64,000 nt of DNA from Chryseomicrobium palamuruense (GTDB taxonomy: Bacteria > Bacillota > Bacilli > Bacillales_A > Planococcaceae). The translations under genes and the position numbers were made by a program. Shown piece by piece: positions 42,401-51,024 of this stretch. The notes under the pieces were generated by a model. That model worked only from the letters and a program-made list of their open reading frames with translations. It ran no database searches and was not told where the DNA came from. Positions within the stretch are counted from its first letter, which is position 1; each line of letters starts with the position of its first letter. The stretch spans positions 1 to 64,000 of the forward strand of contig NZ_JBHSEF010000010.1 of assembly GCF_042649045.1 (NCBI RefSeq). The letters run 5' to 3'.

Positions 42401-42599
42401 TGATAGTGCTTTAGATGAAAGTCGCAAATTAAAAGTATTTGATCTCTATGTGCAAGAACTAAATCGAAAGTTAATCATTCTAACACCTAAATCACACGAA
42501 GAGAGCTATTTACATCGCTTCTCCAAAGCTTTAGTCGTCCAACATGACCCATCCATTCCCGCAAGTAAGATTGTGGGGATTAGGAGGAAGGATGAATAG
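39399..42599 (+). CDS. jetC: Wadjet JetC, SMC-like ATPase
   Basis: 1066 residues. N-terminal head with Walker A GPNGAGKST near residue 32, then two long coiled-coil arms (about 170-480 and 600-870) around a central hinge-like region, and a C-terminal head with signature GVSGGEES near 967, Walker B FIVLDEFDSALDE near 992 and a final switch region. JetC drives loop extrusion that detects small circular DNA. The insertion-free arm length and total size fit type I/II JetC rather than the longer type III. Last gene of jetDABC. Confidence 0.92.
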   Translation: MIPWTLSFSGIRDYRPEQLDLSGKDSHILITGPNGAGKSTVTYCMGAVLYSSKLDVEGLRSRNLLPEETWNAQIELVFKNDGIMKIDAAKYIQFRVKLYQEPGEPIKKEYSISTGDEMNRWETNQKYTSGDKQYNFTAYKRNLLHTYKIDPDAYYLIWYQQEVNQFATMNPEERFRIFSEMHGIDKAQREWEESIEKLKETKETLRASEFHLKNKKLELSIQRSQLQRFEENQQRLKLGAQSYIHALVQIEKTMREEHEHLHALIEDLTYQQEELYSEKIDKEEQIELIVSHLKDLATEKELIVEQQEELDKAVDNIHLELIEMKNSVNSLEGELEELTMRKNQLTRSEDEVFTQLSDIQRNLKETSEKYDQMQVNLREYKVQEEECLRKVVKLEQQIEQDRVKSEDYRVSLNQYISSHDVKQKLTLLNQELLVSKEELQNLNQNLVHYEEERTLLLNNKNFSERQKESFSYFKKENIKAYSFQQLVELDETAQLKDEQRFQTIKYTMFFEGRECSPPNDLYHVPLMKVIPHRSLDALPDLHLKIKDDVSSQAYPQAMKVLWWVQQLFKDEDVYINNGVLHDPLGLRGPQEKEKFVLSKRALELRKQFLDKEIQNISGRIATVTETKENIEKQIPDYHAIFSKIKLAEAFFAVDYQRVQREQQHVSEKDRLEGIRQRSQEENQQSNHIQLSISRLKDKEEILLEEQIFYQQLGKMKGKYEALQSLKVQLERLKNEETQALEESEKVSDQLTKIEKQIQSSKRKESSLEGELDEVKQKKTRIEKQLNNTQEDLDETGKQIVGYLKEITDMQSLVPELFREISQKEDNQKLSVPALKQQRESGKIMFDSARNEPDIDPSAPENFKTAEQEFNRLTNEFKRTSLLVEQDQERMEKLQDNLETTINMRVVEIQTKFQYYMSQFQFEGKVEWASTEKKGRTLFSLFIKVRKEGHRGTMDDVSKKARGGRVGKGVSGGEESLSSLLFALALLQNLSFKPGFIVLDEFDSALDESRKLKVFDLYVQELNRKLIILTPKSHEESYLHRFSKALVVQHDPSIPASKIVGIRRKDE

Positions 42600-42685
42600 T
42601 CATAATATAAGTGGACTTTCTGAAAATTTGTACCGATTGTGTTGACAGAATAAATTTACGTGATATTGGAGAAGGAAGCACCCAA

Positions 42686-42892
42686 TTGAAACAAGAAATC
42701 GACTGAGCACAAGTCATCCATTATACTCCAACTAATGACTTTGGTTATGTGGAAACCGATGATGGCCAGAGACAACAGATTTACATATTAGCGATTTGTA
42801 CATACGATCAGACAGATGAGTATTACTTATTTGCCTGTGATGGAGAATTCAATGTGCTAGGCGATACAGTTCATTCTACTGTCGAGCAATGA
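42686..42892 (+). pseudogene. small unknown protein with internal stop
   Basis: From TTG 42686 (GGAGAAGGAAG upstream) the frame reads KQEID, meets TGA at 42704, and then stays open to 42892: AQVIHYTPTNDFGYVETDDGQRQQIYILAICTYDQTDEYYLFACDGEFNVLGD..., of normal protein character. Reconstituted length is 68 residues. No selenocysteine context was seen, so a nonsense mutation is likeliest. Family unknown. Confidence 0.5.
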
Positions 42893-42953
42893 ATTTTGCA
42901 ACCGACTACTATGATCAAGAAAATATTACATGGTTAACTGTCTAACAGTATAG

Positions 42954-42991
42954 ACCTTGAGTGGCAAGTGCCTCTCAGGGTTTTTCTTTTT
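42954..42991 (+). terminator. terminator at the right end of the Wadjet region
   Basis: ACCTTGAG pairs with CTCAGGGT around a 12-base loop and is followed by TTTTTCTTTTT. Confidence 0.8.
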
Positions 42992-43270
42992 GGAGTGAAA
43001 TTGAAAGAAAACTGCCTACATGTTGTACATCCATAAAGTCTGCCAATCCGGTTGAATTACCTCGCTTAGTGTGCAATCTTGAATCGTGAAATAAAGTTGA
43101 TTGCTACCAATCACCTGATCTATTGCTGTCAAAGGTCTTCGAAACTCTTATCGACTACCTTTTTTCGAAAAGACTGTCTAGCTGATGCTGAGTTTTCTGA
43201 TTACCATGTAACACAAAATCAAGTAAATCAAACTCTTGTCGATTGGTGGCAAGAGTTTTTTGCTGTCTAT
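42992..43270. other. gap with no supported gene; terminator at its right end
   Basis: Non-coding apart from a 66-codon frame without ribosome site. ACTCTTG...CAAGAGT plus TTTTTT at 43232-43261 forms a terminator, also readable leftwards, which suggests that a lost gene once ended here. Confidence 0.5.
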
Positions 43271-43516
43271 TTAACTTGATGGATAATATATCCGATCCGT
43301 ATCCGTATCAATTACAACATCCACTTCAAAATCTTCGACAAAAGGGATTGCATAAAAATTATGCATGCGACAGAACACTTGAGGAAAATCTACTGGTTCT
43401 ACATACAAGTTTTTAGTTTCTCGATACATCTGTCTGAGTTTTTTACTAGAACAATGTTTACCTACAAGAAGTGCTTGAACAAAATACCCATCCATCAATA
43501 CAATCATTGAATTCAC
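43271..43516 (-). CDS. hypothetical protein
   Basis: 81 residues, acidic C-terminus (VEDFEVDVVIDTDTDRIYYPSS). Composition is protein-like, with no membrane segment or recognised motif. No strong ribosome site was seen. It may be a remnant, as neighbouring small frames are broken. Confidence 0.4.
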   Translation of the reverse strand: MNSMIVLMDGYFVQALLVGKHCSSKKLRQMYRETKNLYVEPVDFPQVFCRMHNFYAIPFVEDFEVDVVIDTDTDRIYYPSS

Positions 43517-43784
43517 GACTGGTTGCTAATCAATCTTATAGCTATAAATTTGAGAAAAATGATTACTTATACTCACTTAGTATTCAACATGTCTAGTAAA
43601 TTGTCCAATGGACGATTAAATGTAGGGGCAGGTCTTACTAGGAAGTCGTTATAGAAGCAGAGGCTTTTAAATTTATCCCTACAAAACACTCTATCAAAAA
43701 TATTAAAAAATACATATACTCACTTGGTTAATATTCCTAAATGAAACCATAGCCATAAAAAATAAAATAATTTTCTAAATATTG

Positions 43785-43813
43785 TTGACAAATGAAAGCG
43801 GATACATTAAATT
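43785..43813 (+). promoter_or_regulatory. sigma-A promoter with overlapping cre box for the RLP operon
   Basis: TTGACA (43785-43790), 17 bases, TAAATT (43808-43813). ATGAAAGCGGATACA (43792-43806) matches the CcpA cre consensus fully and lies between the hexamers, so carbon catabolite repression is expected. The layout is the same as at 20594. Confidence 0.72.
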
Positions 43814-43866
43814 AAATCCAAGATATATCTATATTAAATCTATGTTAAAAAATGGGAGTTGGCGCT

Positions 43867-45105
43867 ATGAATGTAGTAGCTACATATTTGATTGAGAGTG
43901 CGTTTGATTTACATGAAGTCGCACAAGTCATGGCAGGCGAACAGTCGACAGGCACATTTGTAAAACTGCCTGGAGAAACAGAGTCCTTACATAAGCATCA
44001 TGCGGCAAAGATCATCTCTGTAAAACAAATAAGTGAGGTAGACAATCCATCTTTGCCTTATGGCCTATCATCAAATAATGGATATAGACAAGCTGAAGTC
44101 ATCATTGAGTATCCAATCACAAATTTCGGCTATTCTTTGCCTAACCTTATTACGACGGTTGCTGGAAACCTCTTCGAACTTCGTGAATTAACTGGCATCC
44201 GCCTAATCGACTTCACTGTACCCACAGTGTTTCAAGAAAAGTATCCAGCCGGGCGATTTGGCATTTCAGGTACACGGCACTTAGCAGGTGTACATGAACG
44301 GCCGTTGTTTGGAACCATAATTAAACCAAGTGTGGGACTTCCAAAAGACGAGTACCGGAAGATGATTCGTGAATTTGCAGAAGCCGGAATCGATTTTATC
44401 AAAGACGATGAGTTGACGGGTAACCCCCTGTATTTCTCATTCCAAGACCGGGTCGAGATTGCGATGGAAGAAATCAATCGCGTCGCTATGAAGACAGGGA
44501 AGAAGACGATGTACGCTTTCAACATCACAGACGAAATTGATCAGATGCGAAGAAATCATGACTGGGTCGTTCAACACGAAGGCACTTGTGTCATGGTAAG
44601 CATCAACAGTGTCGGGTACGGGGCGGTTCGCCATCTAGCAAACTACACGGAATTGCCGATTCACGGTCATCGCAACCAGTGGGGAGCGATGACACGTCAT
44701 CCAATGCTCGGGATGAGTTTCACGGCGTATCAGAAGATTTGCCGTCTCGCAGGGGTCGATCAACTTCATACAAATGGACTAGATAGTAAGTTTGCCGAAC
44801 CGAACGTCCAAGTTGTGAAATCGATTAACGATTGTCTCGCGCCTATTTTTGCAGATGATGCTGTCATGCCCGTGTTATCCTCGGCACAGTGGGCAGGAAG
44901 TGCGCACCCTACGTATCGAGCTGTCGGTTCGACCGATCTGCTTCACTTGGCAGGCGGCGGTATCATCGCGCATCCAAATGGCATTCGAGCAGGGGTAGAT
45001 AGCTTTGTCGAATCCTGGGAAGCGGCGGTTGCGGGTATTCCTTTTGAGCAACTGGTTAAAGAGAGCCCTGTCGTTCGAGCTGCCTATGAGAAGTTTAAGA
45101 AATGA
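43867..45105 (+). CDS. RuBisCO-like protein (large-subunit family, non-photosynthetic)
   Basis: 412 residues from ATG 43867 (GGGAG eight bases upstream); a start at 43852 lacks one. The RuBisCO-fold barrel is clear: FGTIIKPSVGL near residue 152, FIKDDEL near 177-183 with the carbamylatable lysine (K179) and metal-binding acidic residues, YAFNITDE near 216, HGHRNQWGAM near 278, HTNGLDSKF near 302 and LHLAGGGIIAHPNG near 363. Relatives beside four-carbon acid sugar kinases act on 3-oxo-isoapionate 4-phosphate (OiaX, OiaC) in D-apionate breakdown; other substrates are possible. First gene of a cre-controlled operon. Confidence 0.88.
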   Translation: MNVVATYLIESAFDLHEVAQVMAGEQSTGTFVKLPGETESLHKHHAAKIISVKQISEVDNPSLPYGLSSNNGYRQAEVIIEYPITNFGYSLPNLITTVAGNLFELRELTGIRLIDFTVPTVFQEKYPAGRFGISGTRHLAGVHERPLFGTIIKPSVGLPKDEYRKMIREFAEAGIDFIKDDELTGNPLYFSFQDRVEIAMEEINRVAMKTGKKTMYAFNITDEIDQMRRNHDWVVQHEGTCVMVSINSVGYGAVRHLANYTELPIHGHRNQWGAMTRHPMLGMSFTAYQKICRLAGVDQLHTNGLDSKFAEPNVQVVKSINDCLAPIFADDAVMPVLSSAQWAGSAHPTYRAVGSTDLLHLAGGGIIAHPNGIRAGVDSFVESWEAAVAGIPFEQLVKESPVVRAAYEKFKK

Positions 45106-45114
45106 GGAAATAAA

Positions 45115-46455
45115 ATGACATTACTACTAGGGTTTTACGGAGATGATTTTACAGGATCGACCGATGCCATGGAGGCACTGTATTTAAAGGGTTACAAATC
45201 GGTCCTCTTTTTAGAAGCTCCTCCAACGCATATTTTAGAAAGCATGCCAACTCTTCAATGTATCGGAGTCGCAGGAACGAGCCGAGCCAAAGACCCGGAC
45301 GGGATGGAACAAGAATTGCGACCGGTTTTGACACGTTTGCAGGAACTGACGCCGAAGATTGTCCACTACAAAGTATGCTCGACATTCGACTCTTCACCCG
45401 ATGTGGGCAGTATCGGCAAGGCAATCGAAGTCGCTAATACGATTTATACCGAGCAGTCTCATGTACCCGTCATGGCTGGGGCACCAGCTCTTGGGCGATA
45501 TACGCTTTTTGGCAACCATTTTGCAAAATCCGGAGACGAGGTCTACCGACTCGACCGTCATCCAATCATGTCGAAGCATCCCAGTACACCGATGCAGGAG
45601 GCGGATCTTGGAAAGCATTTGGCACACCAATTATCAGCAGATATTCGTTATTTCACATTAGTCGATAACCAGCCTAGTGAAGCATTAGTAGATTGCTATA
45701 AAAAAGCTACAGCAGGTGACGTAGTCATACATGACTGTGTGGATGCGGAGATGCTTAGGCGAAGTGCCCGAATCATTTGGGAGACGCAAGACGCACCGCT
45801 GTTCGTCGTGGGTTCGTCAGGAGTCGAATATGGGCTAGCCGATTATTGGGAGTCAGAGACGGATATCTCACCAGAGAAGAAAACGGTGTACCCACTATAT
45901 GCACAAGACAACGTCCTCGTCATATCTGGAAGTGCCTCTATGATTACGAAGAATCAGATTGATTTCGCAGTGAGTCGAGGTTATACAGCTGTTCGGATTC
46001 CGAATGAGATTCTCCAGGGGAAAGATCCTCACGACTTCTTAGAATATATCCAGAACCTGGCGGAGGCAGATAAACGATTGATCCTTTTCACGGCACTAGG
46101 GCCCGACGATGAGAACATTCGTCACGTAAAAGCTTATTACGCTGAAAATGGAGCGACGCCTGCAGAAGCAGCAGAAGTCATCGGAACGATTCTCGGGAAG
46201 CTGACAAAGACTATCTATTCAACAAACGGCTACGCCCGACTCGTTATTGCAGGTGGGGATACATCCGGGTTTATCACGAAGACCCTAGGTATCGATTCAT
46301 TAGAAGTCATCCAGTCCATCTCACCTGGGGCACCCCTTTGTATCGGGAAATCATTTTCTCATGGCGAGACGATTGAAGTTGCGTTAAAAGGAGGGCAATT
46401 CGGTAGTGAAGCGTATTTCCTAGACGTTCAAAATGCAGCAAGTGAAAGGGAATGA
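45115..46455 (+). CDS. four-carbon acid sugar kinase family (OiaK/OtnK-like)
   Basis: 446 residues of the DUF1537 kinase family: GFYGDDFTGSTDAMEAL at the N-terminus binds the sugar acid, and AGGDTSGF near 380 with GAPLCIG near 400 belong to the nucleotide-binding domain. Known members phosphorylate 3-oxo-tetronates, D-erythronate or 3-oxo-isoapionate. With the RuBisCO-like protein directly upstream, a 3-oxo-isoapionate-type substrate is a reasonable but unproven choice. ATG after GAGGAAATAAA. Confidence 0.85.
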   Translation: MTLLLGFYGDDFTGSTDAMEALYLKGYKSVLFLEAPPTHILESMPTLQCIGVAGTSRAKDPDGMEQELRPVLTRLQELTPKIVHYKVCSTFDSSPDVGSIGKAIEVANTIYTEQSHVPVMAGAPALGRYTLFGNHFAKSGDEVYRLDRHPIMSKHPSTPMQEADLGKHLAHQLSADIRYFTLVDNQPSEALVDCYKKATAGDVVIHDCVDAEMLRRSARIIWETQDAPLFVVGSSGVEYGLADYWESETDISPEKKTVYPLYAQDNVLVISGSASMITKNQIDFAVSRGYTAVRIPNEILQGKDPHDFLEYIQNLAEADKRLILFTALGPDDENIRHVKAYYAENGATPAEAAEVIGTILGKLTKTIYSTNGYARLVIAGGDTSGFITKTLGIDSLEVIQSISPGAPLCIGKSFSHGETIEVALKGGQFGSEAYFLDVQNAASERE

Positions 46456-46461
46456 TTCAAC

Positions 46462-47106
46462 ATGCGAGTGGAAAAACAACCAAAACAACTTTTGAAAGAT
46501 ATTGCCTATGACAAAATCAAAGAACTGATTTTGACAGAAAAGGTTGAGCCGAACCACATGCTCTCCGAGCGTGAGCTAATCGATATTTTAGAGATGAGTA
46601 AGACGCCAATCAAGTCGGCACTAATTCGACTAGAGTCCGAAGGGTTCGTCAAGATTTCGTCAAAACAAGGAATCATTGTCTTAGACATCAGCCTAGAACG
46701 GATCTTGAACATCTATGATCTGCGTGTAGCGCTAGAGAGTTTTGTCTGCGCAAAGCTGCATATGAAGTTGACGCAGTCAGAAATCGCTGTGCTTCAGGTG
46801 GCCATCGACGAGATGGATACAGCAGCAAGCAACAAAGATGTTCACCACTTCACAAAATGGGATCATGAGTTTCATTTGACCATGGCGCGATTGACAGAGA
46901 ACTATGAAATCGAGCGCGTACTCCTTAACTACAATGATCAGTTAAAACGCATCACATTCAAGCACCTGAAAAAAGACGTAGAGCGAATGGCCCAATTCAA
47001 TGAAGAACACAAGGCAATCCTCGCCAGCCTATCGGATCCGAAAGGAGAGCCTGCACGACTGATAGAAGAACACTTGATTCAATCTAAACAAAAATTACTC
47101 AACTAG
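46462..47106 (+). CDS. GntR-family (FCD) regulator
   Basis: 214 residues: an N-terminal winged helix (LKDIAYDKIKELILTEKV...LSERELIDILEMSKTPIKSALIRLESEG, residues 10-65) and a helical FCD ligand domain with metal-binding positions (DLRVALESFV; DHEFHLTMARL; HKAILASL). It probably controls this sugar-acid operon in response to a pathway intermediate. Confidence 0.87.
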   Translation: MRVEKQPKQLLKDIAYDKIKELILTEKVEPNHMLSERELIDILEMSKTPIKSALIRLESEGFVKISSKQGIIVLDISLERILNIYDLRVALESFVCAKLHMKLTQSEIAVLQVAIDEMDTAASNKDVHHFTKWDHEFHLTMARLTENYEIERVLLNYNDQLKRITFKHLKKDVERMAQFNEEHKAILASLSDPKGEPARLIEEHLIQSKQKLLN

Positions 47107-47122
47107 GGGCGTGAAAATCAAG

Positions 47123-48148
47123 ATGAAAGCAGTGTACATACAAGACGCGTATCAAGTAGAAGTGCAAGAGGTCGAGGTGCCGAAACTGACCGACCAAGAT
47201 GTGTTGATTGAAGTGAAGATAGCAGGGATTTGTGGGTCAGACATTCATACGTATAAAGGTCTTCACCCATTTCGGAAGCCACCGGTCATCATCGGCCATG
47301 AAATCTCAGGAGTCGTCAAAGAAGTCGGAAAAGACGTCACCCATGTGAAAGTTGGTGACAATGTTACAGTAGAGCCACAAATCGGGTGTGGAGAATGTGT
47401 GTATTGCCGAGACGGGCAAGTCAATCTTTGCACTAACCGCACAGCGCCAGGGTTGAATGGGTGGTTCGGTACGATGGCCGAGTATTTTGTGGCACCAAAA
47501 GAGACGGTGTTCTTGTTACCAGATACAATGGACCACGTGCAAGGTGTGTTGGTTGAGCCATTAGCCGTCGGTGTCCATGCCATTCGAAAAGGACAGATAG
47601 GTGTCGGATCACGCGTCGCTATCTTAGGAGCAGGTCCAATTGGCTTGCTTGCCATGGCAGTAGCCAGAGCATCAGGAGCGACCGTGACGTATGTGACGGA
47701 CGTATTGGATTATGCTCTCGACGCAGCTAAAGAGATGGGTGCGAGCCATACAAAGAATATTCGAGACAATGCTTCGTGGCATGAGGAGGCTATCAATGAA
47801 TCTGGAGGATTGTTTGATGTTGTTTTAATCGCAGCTGGCATTCCTGGAATTATTGATGATTCGTTAAAGCTGCTTCGAAAAGGTGGAAAAGTCATCACAA
47901 TCGCCATGTTTAATGGCACTCAAACATTCGATATCCACAATCTTCAAAATCAAGAAAAAGAAATCATCGGATGTATGACTTACAACTCGGTTGATACAGA
48001 AACGGCCATTGAGTTACTAAACACTAATCAGATTATTATTGAGCCACTGATTTCACATCAACTTCACATGGATCAAGCTGGATATGGATTCCAAATTGTC
48101 GATAAGAAACAAGACAATTCATTAAAAGTCTTGGTCTCATTTGAATAA
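47123..48148 (+). CDS. zinc-dependent medium-chain dehydrogenase
   Basis: 341 residues starting MKAVYIQ; an in-frame GTG four codons earlier exists. Catalytic zinc ligands lie in GICGSDIHTYKG (near residue 37) and IGHEISG (near 60); structural zinc is held by the four cysteines of CGECVYCRDGQVNLC (near 92-106). NAD(P)-binding GAGPIGLLA lies near 170. Relatives are sorbitol, threonine or sugar-acid dehydrogenases. It likely carries out the first oxidation of the imported sugar acid. Confidence 0.87.
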   Translation: MKAVYIQDAYQVEVQEVEVPKLTDQDVLIEVKIAGICGSDIHTYKGLHPFRKPPVIIGHEISGVVKEVGKDVTHVKVGDNVTVEPQIGCGECVYCRDGQVNLCTNRTAPGLNGWFGTMAEYFVAPKETVFLLPDTMDHVQGVLVEPLAVGVHAIRKGQIGVGSRVAILGAGPIGLLAMAVARASGATVTYVTDVLDYALDAAKEMGASHTKNIRDNASWHEEAINESGGLFDVVLIAAGIPGIIDDSLKLLRKGGKVITIAMFNGTQTFDIHNLQNQEKEIIGCMTYNSVDTETAIELLNTNQIIIEPLISHQLHMDQAGYGFQIVDKKQDNSLKVLVSFE

Positions 48149-48171
48149 AAAACACACTGGGGGAATGGAAA

Positions 48172-49194
48172 ATGTTGAAGAAAGTAGCAGGGGGATTATT
48201 TGTAACAGGATTGGCATTAAGCCTAGCAGCATGTGGTGGGGACGAGAACAACGCATCAAGTGCATCACAAGGAGAAACTTCAGGTGAAGTGACGACGCTT
48301 CGTCTAGGGCACATCGCCTCTGAAACAGATGCCTGGCATTTAGGGGCTCAAAAGTTTGCTGAGCTTGTGGAGGAAAAAACAGACGGATCTGTAAAAGTAG
48401 AGTTGTATGCAAGTTCGACTCTTGGTAACGACCGTGACCTGATTGAAGGGATGCAACTAGGATCAATCGATTTCGCATTAGTTGCAGGAGTTCTGAGTAA
48501 CTTCTATGAGCCATATTCAATTTTAGAGCTTCCGTACCTGTTTGAAGATACAGATCATCTTGAAGCCGTTTTATACGGAGAAGTAGGAGAACAACTTCAA
48601 GCGGACTTACTTGAAAACGCTGACATTCGAGGACTTGATTTCTGGGTGCGTGGACCACGCTTGTTAACGGCGAGCCGTGAAATCCAATCAGCTAGTGAAT
48701 TGTCTGGCCTTAAAATCCGTGTTCCTGAAATTCCCGCTTCTATTGCAGCATGGGAAGCAATGGGCGCAACTCCAACGCCAATGGCATTTGGGGAAGTGTA
48801 TTCGTCCCTTCAAACAGGAGTGATTGACGCGCAAGAAAACCCACTAGCTTTAATAGAATCAAACAAATTGAATGAAGTACAAGATTATTTGATGATGACA
48901 AACCACGTGTATGGGTACGTGCAACTGACAATGAGTGAGCAGACGTATCAGAAGCTTTCAGCTGATCAGCAAGCGGCAATTGAAGAGGCTGCAGAAGAAG
49001 CTACGCAATACGAGAATGAATTAGTGTATGAACTCGAAGCTGAGCTTCTTCAGAAGTTAAAAGATGCTGGAATGACTGTTGTCGAACCAGATATTGCTTC
49101 GTTTTCTGAACTAGCAACAACTGTTCATGCAGAGTTTGCAGACGAATCAGATGCACATCGTGCGCTTTATGACAGCATCGTCAATGCAAAATAG
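48172..49194 (+). CDS. TRAP transporter solute-binding lipoprotein DctP
   Basis: 340 residues. A lipoprotein signal with lipobox LAAC at residue 22, a Ser/Glu-rich linker and a DctP domain with GNDRDLIEGMQLGSIDFALV near 85, PRLLTASREIQSASELSGLKIRVPEIP near 160 with the substrate-carboxylate arginine, and VIDAQENPLALI near 217. It captures an organic acid outside the membrane. A small hairpin separates it from dctQ. Confidence 0.9.
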   Translation: MLKKVAGGLFVTGLALSLAACGGDENNASSASQGETSGEVTTLRLGHIASETDAWHLGAQKFAELVEEKTDGSVKVELYASSTLGNDRDLIEGMQLGSIDFALVAGVLSNFYEPYSILELPYLFEDTDHLEAVLYGEVGEQLQADLLENADIRGLDFWVRGPRLLTASREIQSASELSGLKIRVPEIPASIAAWEAMGATPTPMAFGEVYSSLQTGVIDAQENPLALIESNKLNEVQDYLMMTNHVYGYVQLTMSEQTYQKLSADQQAAIEEAAEEATQYENELVYELEAELLQKLKDAGMTVVEPDIASFSELATTVHAEFADESDAHRALYDSIVNAK

Positions 49195-49202
49195 ACCAGA
49201 AG

Positions 49203-49219
49203 AGGGCTTGTGCCCTTTT
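49203..49219 (+). promoter_or_regulatory. small hairpin between dctP and dctQ
   Basis: AGGGC-TTGT-GCCCT followed by TTTCTT. As a weak terminator or 3' stabiliser it could give more binding protein than membrane subunits. Confidence 0.45.
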
Positions 49220-49242
49220 CTTGTTCTTTAGGAGGAATCTAT

Positions 49243-49749
49243 GTGTCACTCTATTTGAACCTGGTAGAAAAACTAAATATGGTTGTGAAGTACTTGTTAG
49301 GTCTGATGATTGCGACCATGTCGGTCCTTATCCTAACTCAAATTTTCACACGCTTTGTCATTAACTACCCCTTGCACTGGACGGAGGAACTTGCCCGTTA
49401 CTTGATGATATATAGTGTCTTCTTAGGTGCCGCTGTTGCGATTCGATACAATCGCCTCATCGCTATTGAAGCGATTGCCCAAGCGATGTCTGAGACAAAA
49501 CGCCTGTGGTTAAAGCGTTTTGTGATGTTGCTCACAATTGTCTTCTCTAGCCTAGTTATCATTTATGGAATAGACATTTTAGGTGCGGTTAAAAATCAAA
49601 CATCTGCGGGGCTTCGAATCCCGATGAACATCCCGTACTTTGCTATTCCATTAGGTGCTGGACTGATGATTATAAATGCGATTGCAGTCATGATTGATGG
49701 TGGCAAATCGCACTATCCGAAAGAAAGCGAGGAAACGACATGGCAATAG
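49243..49749 (+). CDS. TRAP transporter small membrane subunit DctQ
   Basis: 168 residues with four membrane helices; the DctQ signature HWTEELARYLMIYSVFLGAAVAIRYNRLIAIE is near residue 45. Start GTG 49243 after TAGGAGGAATCTAT. It overlaps dctM by ten bases. Confidence 0.87.
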   Translation: MSLYLNLVEKLNMVVKYLLGLMIATMSVLILTQIFTRFVINYPLHWTEELARYLMIYSVFLGAAVAIRYNRLIAIEAIAQAMSETKRLWLKRFVMLLTIVFSSLVIIYGIDILGAVKNQTSAGLRIPMNIPYFAIPLGAGLMIINAIAVMIDGGKSHYPKESEETTWQ

Positions 49750-51014
49750 TTCTTTTTGTTTCCTTGATTGTTCTTTTCGCTTTAGGCGTTCCTATCGCGA
49801 TTGCGATGGGACTTGCTTCAGCCATTGCATTGATTTATGAAGGGACGACACCTCTAGTCGTCTTAGTGCAGCGTTCCTTTACATCTGTCGATTCCTTTCC
49901 ACTCATGGCTATTCCTTTCTTTATCCTTGCGGGAACGCTGATGGAATTCGGAGGAATCTCAAAACGGCTCATCAATTTTGCAAATGCGCTGACTGGTCAC
50001 TTTGCTGGCGGTCTAGCCATTGTGACTGTTGTGACATCTATGTTCTTTGCTGCCATTTCCGGATCAAGTGCAGCAACTACAGCGGCATTGGGAAGCATCT
50101 TAATCCCAGCTATGATATCACGTGGGTATAAACGGAACTTTGCTGGTTCAGTGCAAGCTGTCTCAGGAGAGCTCGGTGTAATTATTCCACCTAGTATCCC
50201 TCTGATCTTATATGGGGTAGCTGCTGGAGTTTCAATTGGAGACCTGTTTATGGCAGGTATGATTCCTGGGATTTTAATTGGACTCTCTCTCATCTTCACG
50301 ATCTACATATTGGCGAAGAAGTACAAATTCCCACGTGAAGAGAAGAAGTCGTTCCCTGAAGTCATGACGGCATTTAAAGAAGCCTTCTTTGCTCTCTTGA
50401 TGCCAATCATTATTTTAGGTGGTATTTACGGTGGAATTTTCACACCAACGGAAGCAGCGGGAGTGGCAGTAGCGTATGCATTTTTAGTGGGTGTGTTCAT
50501 CTATCGCGAAATCAAATTAACGCGCCTCGTTCAAATCTTTAGTGAGTCTGCTATCACAACTGCCATTGTCATGTTCATTATTGCAAGTGCTGGGCTTTTC
50601 GGCTGGATTTTAACTATGGAAAATGTTCCGAGAGATGTAGCAGCATTCATTACCGGGATTTCGGACAATCCACTCGTCTTCCTTCTATTAATAAATGTGT
50701 TCTTATTAATCGTAGGGATGTTCATGGAGACCAATGCGTCAATCATCATTTTGACACCACTGCTTGTGCCAGTTGCACTTCAATTAGGAATTGATCCTGT
50801 ACACTTTGGAATCATCATGATTGTTAACTTAGCTCTGGGAATGTGTACACCGCCACTTGGCATCAATCTATTCATCTCTGCACAGATTGCCAACATTCGT
50901 TTAGAGCAAATTGCACGAGGGATGCTGCCGTTCTATGTGGTGTTGTTGCTTGTCTTGTTACTGATTACGTATGTTCCACAAATCTCACTATTCTTACCTA
51001 ACCTGTTAGACTGA
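49740..51014 (+). CDS. TRAP transporter large permease DctM
   Basis: 424 residues, about twelve membrane helices, with SGSSAATTAALGSILIPAM near residue 103, PPSIPLILYG near 150 and MGMETNASIIILTPLLVP-like block near 325. With DctP and DctQ it forms a sodium-driven high-affinity uptake system, presumably for the sugar acid degraded by this operon. Confidence 0.92.
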   Translation: MAIVLFVSLIVLFALGVPIAIAMGLASAIALIYEGTTPLVVLVQRSFTSVDSFPLMAIPFFILAGTLMEFGGISKRLINFANALTGHFAGGLAIVTVVTSMFFAAISGSSAATTAALGSILIPAMISRGYKRNFAGSVQAVSGELGVIIPPSIPLILYGVAAGVSIGDLFMAGMIPGILIGLSLIFTIYILAKKYKFPREEKKSFPEVMTAFKEAFFALLMPIIILGGIYGGIFTPTEAAGVAVAYAFLVGVFIYREIKLTRLVQIFSESAITTAIVMFIIASAGLFGWILTMENVPRDVAAFITGISDNPLVFLLLINVFLLIVGMFMETNASIIILTPLLVPVALQLGIDPVHFGIIMIVNLALGMCTPPLGINLFISAQIANIRLEQIARGMLPFYVVLLLVLLLITYVPQISLFLPNLLD

Positions 51015-51024
51015 GGTGATAACA

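Noticed and set aside
42704..42706. UGA read as selenocysteine
   Set aside because: No SECIS-like hairpin directly follows and no selenocysteine machinery is visible; neighbouring genes are also decayed.
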